Source: an uncultured bacterium (GTDB lineage Bacteria > Cyanobacteriota > Vampirovibrionia > Gastranaerophilales > Gastranaerophilaceae). Taken from it: a stretch of 44,422 bases of DNA. The DNA lies in NCBI GenBank assembly GCA_900551965.1, contig URYF01000006.1, positions 1-44,422 of the forward strand. Direction: 5' to 3'. The notes under the pieces were generated by a model. It ran no database searches. It worked only from the letters and a program-made list of their open reading frames with translations, and was not told the origin of the DNA. Within the stretch, counting starts at the first letter, position 1. Every line of letters begins with the position of its first letter. This document shows, piece by piece, positions 16,506-24,455 of the stretch. Made by a program: the position numbers and the translations under genes.

Positions 16506-17042
16506 ATGCTGATTTTTATTGAGACAAAACGCACTATTTTAAGACAGATAACCCAGCAGGATTTTGATGAGTTAAGATCAATATTACAAGATCCTGACGT
16601 TATGTATGCGTGGGAATATGCCTTTGAAGATTCTGACGTTCAAAACTGGATAGATAAATGCATAAGTTTATACAATCAATTTAATCTAGGCTATTTTATT
16701 GCAGAAGATAAAATTACCGGTGAAATTATCGGCCAAGCAGCCCTAATGCCTGACACGATTAAAAATAAAAAATATTATGAAATAGGTTATATATTAAAAA
16801 AACAGTATTGGCACAAGGGTTATGCAACAGAAATGGCTAAAGAATTAGCCCAATATGCATTTTCAAAACTAGGTTTAGACGAAGTCATATTTGAAATCCG
16901 ACCAAGCAATAAACCCTCTCAAAAAGTTGCACAAAATTTAGGTGCCAAAATTGAAGATGAATTCATAAAAAATGTACATGGAAAACAGATACCCCACTTA
17001 ATATATAAACTAAAAACGCAAAAGCATAGAACTTTTCCGTGA
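16506..17042 (+). CDS. GNAT-family N-acetyltransferase (RimJ/RimL-like)
   Basis: Acetyl-CoA dependent acetyltransferase of 178 aa. The first strand reads ETKRTILRQITQQDFDEL, as in the ribosomal-protein or small-molecule acetylating subgroup. Motif A is EIGYILKKQYWHKGYATEMA (about 98-117), with acetyl-CoA binding in the HKGYAT loop, and motif B is RPSNKPSQKVAQNLGA. Substrate cannot be told. There is no ribosome site but an extended -10 lies just before the ATG. Confidence 0.88.
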   Translation: MLIFIETKRTILRQITQQDFDELRSILQDPDVMYAWEYAFEDSDVQNWIDKCISLYNQFNLGYFIAEDKITGEIIGQAALMPDTIKNKKYYEIGYILKKQYWHKGYATEMAKELAQYAFSKLGLDEVIFEIRPSNKPSQKVAQNLGAKIEDEFIKNVHGKQIPHLIYKLKTQKHRTFP

Positions 17043-17098
17043 TTAAATACAAAAAACTTTTTATAAATCAGACAGCATTCAATTTGCACCCTTGCAAA

Positions 17099-18466
17099 TT
17101 ATGGAGCATCAACATATTCAATCAAAATAGGAATATCTTTCTTTTTGTAGGTTGTAAAATATAACGAAGAAGTAGATAAATTTTTATCAATATCTTTCAT
17201 TATAGCCCCTTTTGACGGACGAGTTACAAGTAGCATTGCCCTGTCAAATTCATTATCTTTAAAAAAGATATTGCAAATCCGTGTATTTTTGTTGCCATTG
17301 CTTCGATCTATAAAAATACTTGTCAGGCAATTATCCTGCCAACTTAAAGATAAAGCTTCTTTTTGTTCTCCTGTCTTAGGGTTAAAATTCAATATTTTTT
17401 GAATCTCGTTGGTATTTTGATATTTGATAATTTTTTCCACTATACCATTATCATTCTTATATTTAATTGTATCACTCATTATGTCATACTTTTCAGACTT
17501 TTTCTCGGCTACTAAATGCTCAGGAATTTGCAGCTGCGCATTTAACCACTTTTTAAATTTATTTTGCCTTTCTTCGACATTCTCCGTCTTAGGTTTTAGA
17601 GCCTTAATTGTTATTTGGTTTTCATCAATTATATAATCTATAATATTTAAATTAGATTTGTTTAAATAATCCGCATCCATTATCTCTTTAATTTCAGCCT
17701 TTGAAAGAATTCTTTTTGAAGAGGATTTTGTTAAAATATCTTCCTTCGGCAGTTCCGGTGCTGATAAAGATTTATCCAATGCTGGATATTTGTAAAACTT
17801 TTCAACTCCGGTTGTATTTGTATATGTTACCTTTGCAACAGGCTTACCAGCTGTCTGTTCATAAAAAGTTTTTCGGTAATAATCTCCCGGAAGTTTTACC
17901 TCAATAGATTCTAACTCATTATTTTTATTATAAACTTTTTGCATTATTGCACCGTTTCTGTTGGTACGTGCATATACACTCTGAGAAGATGTTTTCTTTA
18001 CTAATTTAAAGTCAAAAGCTTTTTGTATCTGCCTCAATATTGCAGACTTATTTGCAGCCTTTTGTGCAAATTGCTCCTGCTGTTGGGCTAATTGAGCTTT
18101 CCCAAAATCCAGCTGTGCTGATAGCATTGCTATATTTTTAAATTTATCAGAAACGGAATTTCGCATCGCATTAATAAGCTCATTTACTTTGTTATTTTCT
18201 ATAGTAATTCTTGCATTTTCCTCTTCTAAAGAAACCATTTTAGCATCTTTTTCACTAATAATTTGTTGATACTTACGAACAACTGACTCCTTTTCATCAA
18301 TTATAGCCATTTTTTCTTTTAAAAATATATCTTTAGCTGACGAAAAAGTTTCATTAGCAGCAGATTTTATAGCTTCAACAGCACTTTCTTTTTTCACACC
18401 GCCTAAAATGTTTTTCTGCAATTTCTGAGAAGATTTATTGATAATTAAATCTAAATTAATAGCCAT
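17099..18466 (-). CDS. Hypothetical coiled-coil protein, 455 aa
   Basis: Not recognised. Residues 30-150 are a long charged helical region (Lys/Glu/Gln heptads), likely a coiled coil. Residues 155-240 form a beta-rich domain with antiparallel-looking strands (YNKNNELESIEVKLPGDYYR, then VAKVTYTNTTGVEKFYKYP), and a similar pattern recurs at about 345-395 (IKYQNTNEIQKILNFNPKTG), so it may hold two divergent copies of one beta module. No signal peptide or membrane segment. The start lacks a strong ribosome site. Possibly a lineage-specific structural protein; function unknown. Confidence 0.75.
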   Translation of the reverse strand: MAINLDLIINKSSQKLQKNILGGVKKESAVEAIKSAANETFSSAKDIFLKEKMAIIDEKESVVRKYQQIISEKDAKMVSLEEENARITIENNKVNELINAMRNSVSDKFKNIAMLSAQLDFGKAQLAQQQEQFAQKAANKSAILRQIQKAFDFKLVKKTSSQSVYARTNRNGAIMQKVYNKNNELESIEVKLPGDYYRKTFYEQTAGKPVAKVTYTNTTGVEKFYKYPALDKSLSAPELPKEDILTKSSSKRILSKAEIKEIMDADYLNKSNLNIIDYIIDENQITIKALKPKTENVEERQNKFKKWLNAQLQIPEHLVAEKKSEKYDIMSDTIKYKNDNGIVEKIIKYQNTNEIQKILNFNPKTGEQKEALSLSWQDNCLTSIFIDRSNGNKNTRICNIFFKDNEFDRAMLLVTRPSKGAIMKDIDKNLSTSSLYFTTYKKKDIPILIEYVDAP

Positions 18467-18517
18467 TTTGATACTCCAAATTTCAAAGTTTCAACAATAT
18501 TATAATATAAAAATACC

Positions 18518-18760
18518 TTACCTAAATCTTCTTCTAATTATTTTGAACAATCTAATTTTAATCAAGATCAAACTATTCTCCCCATTTTTTAATTCAAGTA
18601 AAATAGGAATTAAGCTTTCACCTTTTGGTGTTAAAAAATATTCAACATTTGGAGGAACAACAGAATAAACTTTTCTTTCTATAATCTTATCATTCTCCAG
18701 TTCCCTTAATTGAGAAATCAACATTTTGAGAGTAATTCCCCTGATATTTTTTAAGTCCAT
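18518..18760 (-). pseudogene. 5'-truncated HxlR-type transcription regulator
   Basis: The 80-residue frame carries the second half of an HxlR winged helix: GITLKMLISQLRELENDKII (recognition helix region), then VYSVVPPNVEYFLTPKGESL (the wing). Complete members have about 35 more residues before this point. Here a TAA stop lies two codons upstream of the ATG, and the sequence further upstream codes in another frame for the end of a transposase. The C-terminus is also odd (IKIRLFKIIRRRFR). This is a remnant joined to the transposase fragment at about 18745-18760. Confidence 0.75.
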
Positions 18761-18887
18761 GTTTTACTGAATTGTAGTGAATGTAGTCAAGGTGTTTATT
18801 GAAATCTTCTTCATCACTTAAAGTATTTTCCCAATAACGTTTTTGCCATATTTTATTATAGTCGATATTATTACTATGGAAATCAAG
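18744..18887 (-). pseudogene. C-terminal fragment of an IS200-like (REP-associated, RAYT) transposase
   Basis: The minus-strand frame from 18887 reads IWQKRYWENTLSDEEDF followed by NKHLDYIHYNSVKHGLKKY, which matches the end of the Y1-transposase domain of REP-associated tyrosine transposases (consensus IWQRRFWEH...HLDYIHYNPVKHGL). A TAG stop cuts the frame at 18888-18890 and the N-terminal two thirds, with the HUH and Tyr residues, are absent. The final W-x-S-S-F segment is also missing, replaced by the HxlR fragment. Confidence 0.85.
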
Positions 18888-18959
18888 CTAATTTCCCATA
18901 AAAAAGATATAATTAAAGATAGTGAAAAAATACCCATTTATATCAATTTATCCTTTTGA

Positions 18960-19969
18960 CTAATAAAATTTATACTTTCCATTGGCACAGCATCCTATTT
19001 CTATTTCGGTTTTATTTCCTTTTCTTTTATGATAAACAGGTCCAGTATATATATAATTCCTACCTACATATCTTACTTGTCCCCTTTTCAGGTAAATAAA
19101 AAATTTAGGTAACGATTCAAAATTTATACCATCATTAAACCTATCATAACAGTAATCGGTTGGTATATAGCAATCTTTAGGGCGATTGTAGATTTTACTT
19201 AAATTTTCTCTAAATGTACCTGTTTCAATAATAGTATCAATAGGAATATCAGATAAATAGTTTTCAATTTCATTCAAAATTTGAGAATTGCAACTAATTT
19301 TATCTGAATAAATTGTATTTTTAAAATTATCAATATTTTGTATTTCGTCTATTGTAGACTTTTTTATAAATGAAATATTTTTCTTTTTAGATATATTTGC
19401 TGTTATTATCTTCTTAATTTCTGTAATAACAATTTTAAAGTTACCATTTCTGCAGTTAAAATCAGAATAATCAAACCATTTGATTTGATATGATTGCTTC
19501 AATTCAAAAGAGGTGTAATTTTGCTTATTGCTATAAGATGTATTTTCAGACCATTTTTTTATACCTGACGAAACAATAATATTATCATTGATTAAAAAGT
19601 CATCAAAAGTATTGCCAACAATATGATAATCTTTCTTCCATACATTACTTTGATTTGTAAGCATAATAGCATAACCAGTTAAAAATTTTTCTTCTGTTTC
19701 ACTATATTTTTCAATTCTGGAAATATCTTTTAAATATCCATACCTTGTTATATCTTCTGCGCTTTGATTTGAAAGTTCATATGTACAATCATCAAAATTA
19801 CAATGTAATTTGTTTGTTCTATATTTAAGTTCAATCGGAATATATAAACCTTCTTCATTTTTAATTAAAATATCAATATAACTTTTATGTCCTTTATCAA
19901 GAATTGTTTTATGTTCAAATTTTATTTTTAATTTTGGATAAAGCATACCAATTTTATGAACTAAATAAT
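18960..19969 (-). pseudogene. PD-(D/E)XK nuclease-like gene, main part, interrupted
   Basis: The remaining open frame from ATG 19946 has 328 residues. It carries the nuclease-like core: KSYIDILIKNEEGLYIPIEL with the D...(x)ExK pattern (ELKY), then SAEDITRYGYLKDISRIEKY and GYAIMLTNQSNVW, motifs I recall from a widespread uncharacterised PD-(D/E)XK family. In-frame coding continues upstream of the ATG (codons for DYLVHKIG) to 19969, where homology stops. The missing first 32 codons (up to FHNEQGFQ) lie at 21699-21795. Joining 21795-21699 to 19969-18960 gives one 368-codon frame. The fragment may still be translated from 19946, but without the first helix it is probably inactive. Confidence 0.85.
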
Positions 19970-19974
19970 CCTGA
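19970..19974. repeat. Target-site duplication, left copy (CCTGA)
   Basis: CCTGA here and at 21699-21703 bracket the inserted segment. Removing the insert with one copy restores the nuclease reading frame exactly. CCTGA also occurs inside the 22-base motif of the insert, so a recombination origin is an alternative. Confidence 0.65.
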
Positions 19975-19988
19975 TGTAAAAGAACAAC

Positions 19989-20032
19989 CAGTTCAGGAAT
20001 ATTTGACAGACAGTTCAGGAATTTTTGGACAG
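19989..20032 (+). repeat. Two tandem copies of a 22-base motif (left end)
   Basis: Copies at 19989-20009 (CAGTTCAGGAATATTTGACAG) minus one base, and 20011-20032 (CAGTTCAGGAATTTTTGGAC then AG). Further copies: 20995-21017 (degenerate), 21466-21487 and 21485-21506 (inverted, tandem), 21586-21600 (partial) and 21671-21693 (inverted). Confidence 0.85.
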
Positions 20033-20218
20033 ATAAATTTAGAAACCCTAAATAATGTTATAAATTAAGATTAAAAAGAAACAAATTTATAAACATTTCA
20101 TAATATTATAAATAAGAGTATATATATTAAACATTCAATTTTTGAAGTATTGTAAAATTTTTAATGAAAATTTAGCAAAAATATTTTTCCAGAAGTTTAC
20201 TTATACATGGAGGGTTCT

Positions 20219-20845
20219 ATGAAAATAATCAATAAAAATTTTACACCAGCAAAAATTAATAATTTTTCTCGTTCTTACAACACAAAAAAAACATCTGCAA
20301 TTCCTCAAGATAAAATATCATTTAGGGGGACTATTATAAAAAGAGTTCAATCAAAAGAAGAAATAAAAGAAGTTTTGGATTTATTTTACAATTCTTTAAA
20401 GCATAATTTAGAGCCAAACAAAAAGACCCCAAAATTTTTAGAAAAAATAGATCGCTATCTGTCGTTGTTGCCTTTTTCAATAGCATCAAGACAACCTAAC
20501 TGCATTACTGAGGTTGTAAAAAACGAAAATAAACTTGCAGGAGGGTATTCAATGATTGTAAATTCTGAAAATTGTACCGCACATATAGGATTTATCACAT
20601 TAGCTCCTGAATATATAAAAACAAAATCCGGAATTGAAGTGTTAAAAAATATAGGTAGAAGAATTTATGAAAATGCTAATTTAAATAATGTAAAAGAAAT
20701 AACATTGACTACAAATTCAAAAAATAAATCCATAAACAATTTATTAAAACGACTGGGTGCTGAAAAAGTTAACGAAATTGTGCTGGGTGAAACTAAATAT
20801 AAAATTTCCATGAATTTTATAAAAAAGCAGGAGATTATGGAATGA
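20219..20845 (+). CDS. GNAT-like acetyltransferase, 208 aa, with F-x-G leader
   Basis: Residues 1-45 are an Asn/Ser/Lys-rich leader that ends in QDKISFRGTIIKR, an F-x-G motif like that of other proteins in this window. Residues 90-200 look like a GNAT fold: LAGGYSMIV, then HIGFITLAPEYIKTKSGIEV (acetyl-CoA site region) and LTTNSKNKSINNLLKRLGAE (motif B). The substrate is unknown. GGAGGG four bases before 20219 sets the start; an ATG at 20207 would lie before this site. The gene sits inside the insertion and is possibly cargo. Confidence 0.72.
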   Translation: MKIINKNFTPAKINNFSRSYNTKKTSAIPQDKISFRGTIIKRVQSKEEIKEVLDLFYNSLKHNLEPNKKTPKFLEKIDRYLSLLPFSIASRQPNCITEVVKNENKLAGGYSMIVNSENCTAHIGFITLAPEYIKTKSGIEVLKNIGRRIYENANLNNVKEITLTTNSKNKSINNLLKRLGAEKVNEIVLGETKYKISMNFIKKQEIME

Positions 20846-20940
20846 TTTATTCTACTAATTTTTCTAACTTAGTTCATTCAAGTAAATTAGAATTATTATC
20901 AGAATTAAAAAACTGGGTAATCCTAAAATTTAATTTATAA
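20842..20940 (+). CDS. Possible 32-residue peptide overlapping the GNAT gene
   Basis: The ATG overlaps the upstream stop codon in ATGGAATGA, and AGGAG lies eight bases before it. It reads MIYSTNFSNLVHSSK then Leu/Glu-rich residues to a stop at 20940. No family is recognised and it may be the head of a lost gene. Confidence 0.3.
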   Translation: MIYSTNFSNLVHSSKLELLSELKNWVILKFNL

Positions 20941-20994
20941 AAAGGCACATATTTTGATTATTTGGTAGTTATTAGGTAGGTTTAAAAGAACAAC

Positions 20995-21017
20995 CAGTTT
21001 GGGAATTTTTTGAGCTG
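20995..21017 (+). repeat. Degenerate internal copy of the 22-base motif
   Basis: CAGTTTGGGAATTTTTTGAG and CTG. The preceding AAAAGAACAACCAGTT (20984-20999) also repeats the left end of the insertion (19978-19993), so the insertion seems to contain a second, internal left end. Confidence 0.7.
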
Positions 21018-21352
21018 TTCATTGGGATGAATTTGATAGAGCTAATGCTTCAGTAACTTTACGAACAAGAATACAAAAGACACCAGATAGTGAAATAATT
21101 CCAGAAATTTCTTTGTGTAGGTATTCCGATTCGGATTCTAAGCATAATAACTTTGCGGACACTGCTATTTATAAATTATCAAAGGCAATCAAAAGTTTAA
21201 CTTTTGAAAATCTTGAAACCGAATTACATAGAGCTATCGAAAACATTCCAAAACCTATCACCCCTAAAAACAAAGTTGAAAAAGATTTTAATGACATTGT
21301 TAAAAGTTTGCTTTCTAATAAATTTAATAATAATGAAAAACCAATTAAATAA
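21014..21352 (+). pseudogene. 5'-truncated gene remnant of unknown family
   Basis: An open frame directly after a TGA at 21011 reads AVHWDEFDRANASVTLRTRI and continues for 112 codons to a TAA, but has no ATG; the only candidate start is a TTG at 21113 without ribosome site. The chain is soluble and its last 60 residues are helical. It begins exactly at an internal repeat copy, so the 5' part was probably lost by recombination there. A good terminator follows, showing it was the end of a real gene. Confidence 0.6.
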
Positions 21353-21380
21353 AAGTCGAAAAAAATATCTCGACTTTTAT
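21351..21380 (+). terminator. Terminator of the truncated gene
   Basis: AAAAGTCGA (21351-21359) pairs with TCGACTTTT (21370-21378); the stem overlaps the stop codon of the remnant. The following 270 bases hold only repeat copies and no gene on either strand until 21655. Confidence 0.75.
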
Positions 21381-21465
21381 TAATTTTCATATATTTATAC
21401 TTCCGAGTAAATTAGAATAAATTTCCACCTAAATTTAAAATTTTGAAAAAATTTTTAACACTGTC

Positions 21466-21506
21466 CTGTTCCAAAATTCCTGAACTGTCCCAAAATTCCT
21501 GAACTG
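21466..21506 (-). repeat. Tandem inverted copies of the 22-base motif (right side)
   Basis: Two copies 19 bases apart with the shared core CAAAATTCCTGAACTG, in the orientation opposite to those at the left end. Confidence 0.85.
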
Positions 21507-21654
21507 TGTCTAAATTACCGCCATTTAAGGTTTTGAGACACTGTCTTGTTTTAGACATTGACGGACAGTAATCGGACTTTTTTGCCAGTTCAGGAATTTT
21601 ATTTTTAGCAAATTCCGACTAAAAAAATCAAGATATATTTGAAACACACCCCTA

Positions 21655-21795
21655 TTAGTTCAAAAAAATTAAATTCCTGCAATGTCTGTCAAACCATACC
21701 TGAAAACCTTGTTCATTGTGAAATATAGGATTTGTTTTTGATAATTCCATAATGACATGATATATGTCAAATATTTTGGAATTTTCTTTATTCAT
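21655..21795 (-). pseudogene. N-terminal part of the interrupted PD-(D/E)XK nuclease-like gene
   Basis: The ATG at 21795 opens a 46-codon frame, MNKENSKIFDIYHVIMELSK then TNPIFHNEQGFQ, after which it runs into the insertion (VWFDRHC...) and stops at 21655. NPIFHNEQGFQ matches the first conserved helix I recall for this nuclease family (PIFHSEADFQ). The true gene part is 21699-21795. AAAAGGA lies about eleven bases before the ATG. Confidence 0.8.
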
Positions 21796-21881
21796 TTTAT
21801 AAACATTCCTTTTACTAATCAAACTACTTGTGAAAATACAAACTGGCTTCTAGAAAATCTCTAAAAGTCAGTTATATCAAT

Positions 21882-21958
<77 letters not shown>

Positions 21959-22150
21959 ATATTTAATTTTTGTTGAAATACCTTCAACAATATTATTATG
22001 TAATGCTGAAATTTTAAAATCAACCCCTTTAAAAATTTTTAATCTCAAATAAGATACTAAAAACTTTCATATCCAAATTAAAATCTATAGAAACCCGGTT
22101 TAGGTTAAATTGGCAATTATTTATAAAAATATTTAATTTATAGTTTCAGT

Positions 22151-22903
22151 ATGAAGAAATTATTTGCCTTATTTTTTGCATTATATCTTTCTACAATTCC
22201 AGGGATTGCTTTAGCACAAGACTGCTGTGGCTGCAATACTTGCCGCAGCCAACCTACAGGTTCTGCATCCTGTCTTGCAAATCCTGTATCTAACGCACCT
22301 TGCAATTGTGTTAATTCAAATGATGATTATTATATTTTATTAAAAGGCAACGTTATTAAATTAGCTTTTGAATGCAAATTTTTATCAGAATGCGCAAAAG
22401 AGGGAGACTGTATATATTTTTATGTACCAAAAGATATTGTAACCGAATGCGGACAAGTCATTATACCAATGGGGTCTAAATTCAGCGGAACAATCAGAGG
22501 GATTTACTCTCAGAAAAAATTTAATAAAAACGCAAGGGTTTATCTTACTTTAAACAAACTTACACTGCCTGACGGAACTGAGCTTGATGTAAAAGTAAAG
22601 CCGTTCAGCAAAGATTTTTCACTTGTTGAAAACGGCTGGATGACAGCAGGAAAACTCGCCGCTTCAACTGTAGGTTTAGGTGTTGTAGGCGCGGGTGCTG
22701 GCGCGGGGTTAGCGTTTATACCAAGCCCGCAAAAGATTGCTGTTGGAGCTGCGGCAATTGGGGTGCCTGTAGGGTGCTTCATCGGACTTGTCACAGGACT
22801 TGTAACTCCTGGACTAAAATATCACGCAAAACAAGGAGAAGAAATTAAATTTATTTTATGCGAAGATTTATGTGTACCAAAATGCAGCGTTGATGACTAT
22901 TAA
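22151..22903 (+). CDS. Secreted Cys-rich protein with glycine-zipper segment, 250 aa
   Basis: Residues 1-22 form a signal peptide ending IALAQ. The mature N-terminus is Cys-rich (DCCGCNTCRSQ, then PCNCVNSN). Residues 60-150 look beta-rich, with GSKFSGTIRGI and TLPDGTELDVKVKPF. A Gly/Ala hydrophobic region at about 172-220 (GLGVVGAGAGAGLAF) is a glycine zipper that may insert in a membrane. The C-terminus again has Cys pairs. No family is assigned. No ribosome site is seen; TATAGT ends six bases before the ATG. It may be an envelope partner of the efflux operon that follows 96 bases later. Confidence 0.75.
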   Translation: MKKLFALFFALYLSTIPGIALAQDCCGCNTCRSQPTGSASCLANPVSNAPCNCVNSNDDYYILLKGNVIKLAFECKFLSECAKEGDCIYFYVPKDIVTECGQVIIPMGSKFSGTIRGIYSQKKFNKNARVYLTLNKLTLPDGTELDVKVKPFSKDFSLVENGWMTAGKLAASTVGLGVVGAGAGAGLAFIPSPQKIAVGAAAIGVPVGCFIGLVTGLVTPGLKYHAKQGEEIKFILCEDLCVPKCSVDDY

Positions 22904-22999
22904 AAAATCCTATTTAATATAAAATTTTCCACTTTTTGTATGGTGCAGAATGAACATAATTAATGTTTAATCGTTATATATATGTAATGAGGATTCAAA

Positions 23000-24454
23000 G
23001 TGCATAAATTTGCAAAAATAACGATAGGATTAATTATTACATTAGCATTCAGCATAACCCCAAGTTTTGCATTAGAAGAAATCAAAGTTGAACAGGGTTC
23101 TGTGCTTAGTTTAAATGACTGCATTACAGTTGCCTTAAACAACAACCCGAATATTAAAAACGCAAAATACAATTACGGCATTTCTAAAGCTAACGTCAAT
23201 ATCGCAAGATCTGAATTTTTCCCGACAATAGGAGTTGGCACGGGTTACAGCTACAATGATACAAGTACAAAATATAAAACAACCAGTACCAATGCTTATT
23301 CTGTAGAAGCATCTTTAAACCAGCTTTTATGGAATTTTGGAAGAACCAATGCTCATATAAAAATGCAGAAATTTTATTTAATTGCTGATAAATTTTATTT
23401 TGACAATACAGTCAGGGAAACCATATTTAACGTTAAACAACGCTATTTTGAAGTTTTGGCAGCAAGGGCAACTGTTGCAATTAACAAATCTTATGTTGAT
23501 ATAAATGAGAGAAACTATTTAAGAACAAAGGCATATTTTGATGAAGGCATAAAATCAAAAATTGACCTTGTTAATGCCGAAGTTACTTTAAGCGATTCTA
23601 AAATATCTCTTATCAAATCCCAAAATTCTTATAAAAACTCCTTGGTTAACTTAAATAATGCAATGTATTTATCTAAAGCTCCAATCTATTCAATCTCAAG
23701 TACCGAGGGATTTAATATAAAAGATAATCTGGCGCCTGTTGATTTAACATCAATAACAAAACCTACAGATACCGAAATAAGCCAAGTTCCGGTAAGCGTT
23801 AAAGATGCTAAACTTACCTCTTCTGTTGAAAAATTAGAGTTATTAACCGATTACAAAGTTTCGGAATTTCCATACACTTTTGAAGAATGTATAAATATGG
23901 CATATAAAAACCGTGCAGATTTAAAAGCATATAATTCAACTTTGGATGCAGTTAAAGAAAATTTATTATATGTAAAACGTAATTATTACCCGTCATTATC
24001 AGCCTCTGCAGGATATGGTTTTAGGGACACAAACAGAACAAGTTCATTTAATGTCGGGGTTAACCTTTCAACTTCAGTTAATATTATGAACCAAAAATCA
24101 AAAGTCGATGCTGCAAAATTTCAAGTTGATATTGCAGAAAATTCTTTAAACCAATTAAATCAGGATATTTATTTCGAGGTACAAAACGCATATATTAATA
24201 TGGTTGAACTTGAAAAGCAGATTCCATTACTGGCAGTAAAAGTTCGACAGACATTAGAAAACTTTGAACTGGCAGAAGGCAGGTACTATGTAGGCTTAGG
24301 CGATTATATACAATTACAGGATGCCAAAGTTAATTATAACAATGCACAATGTTCGTATGTTGAAACTATTTATAAATATAACGTAGCCAGAGCGGATTTA
24401 GAAAGTGTCATAGCTTTACCGCAGGAAGTTACATTAACCTTGGAAGGAACATAA
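23000..24454 (+). CDS. TolC-family outer membrane efflux channel
   Basis: Trimeric channel of tripartite export systems. The 484 residues begin with a signal peptide (about 1-25, ending PSFA). Two homologous halves are visible: LNDCITVALNNNPNIKNAKY at about 35 and FEECINMAYKNRADLKAYNS at about 295, each followed by a strand segment (FFPTIGVGTGYSY, YYPSLSASAGYGF) and long helices with YDVAR-like ends (YKYNVARADLESV). The GTG start has GAGGA seven bases upstream. The stop overlaps nothing but the adaptor starts one base later, so one operon. Confidence 0.93.
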   Translation: MHKFAKITIGLIITLAFSITPSFALEEIKVEQGSVLSLNDCITVALNNNPNIKNAKYNYGISKANVNIARSEFFPTIGVGTGYSYNDTSTKYKTTSTNAYSVEASLNQLLWNFGRTNAHIKMQKFYLIADKFYFDNTVRETIFNVKQRYFEVLAARATVAINKSYVDINERNYLRTKAYFDEGIKSKIDLVNAEVTLSDSKISLIKSQNSYKNSLVNLNNAMYLSKAPIYSISSTEGFNIKDNLAPVDLTSITKPTDTEISQVPVSVKDAKLTSSVEKLELLTDYKVSEFPYTFEECINMAYKNRADLKAYNSTLDAVKENLLYVKRNYYPSLSASAGYGFRDTNRTSSFNVGVNLSTSVNIMNQKSKVDAAKFQVDIAENSLNQLNQDIYFEVQNAYINMVELEKQIPLLAVKVRQTLENFELAEGRYYVGLGDYIQLQDAKVNYNNAQCSYVETIYKYNVARADLESVIALPQEVTLTLEGT

Positions 24455-24455
24455 T

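Larger units (their letters stand above)
19975..21698. mobile_element. 1724 bp insertion splitting the nuclease gene
   Basis: The segment begins TGTAAAAGAAC and ends AAACCATA. It holds seven copies of a 22-base motif in both orientations, an inverted pair of 23-base repeats near its ends (20002-20024 and 21671-21693, 21 of 23 identical), a GNAT-like gene, a tiny frame and a 5'-truncated gene, but no transposase. Multiple repeats at both ends resemble the layout of IS21-type ends, but this is only a resemblance. A non-autonomous or decayed element is the most likely reading. Confidence 0.7.

Noticed and set aside
20942..21010. A transposase gene in the insertion
   Set aside because: Neither strand between 19975 and 21698 codes a DDE, HUH or serine/tyrosine recombinase motif that I can see.
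21466..21506. Tandem short repeats as a possible CRISPR array
   Set aside because: Only two copies with almost no spacer, other copies inverted and scattered, and no cas genes.
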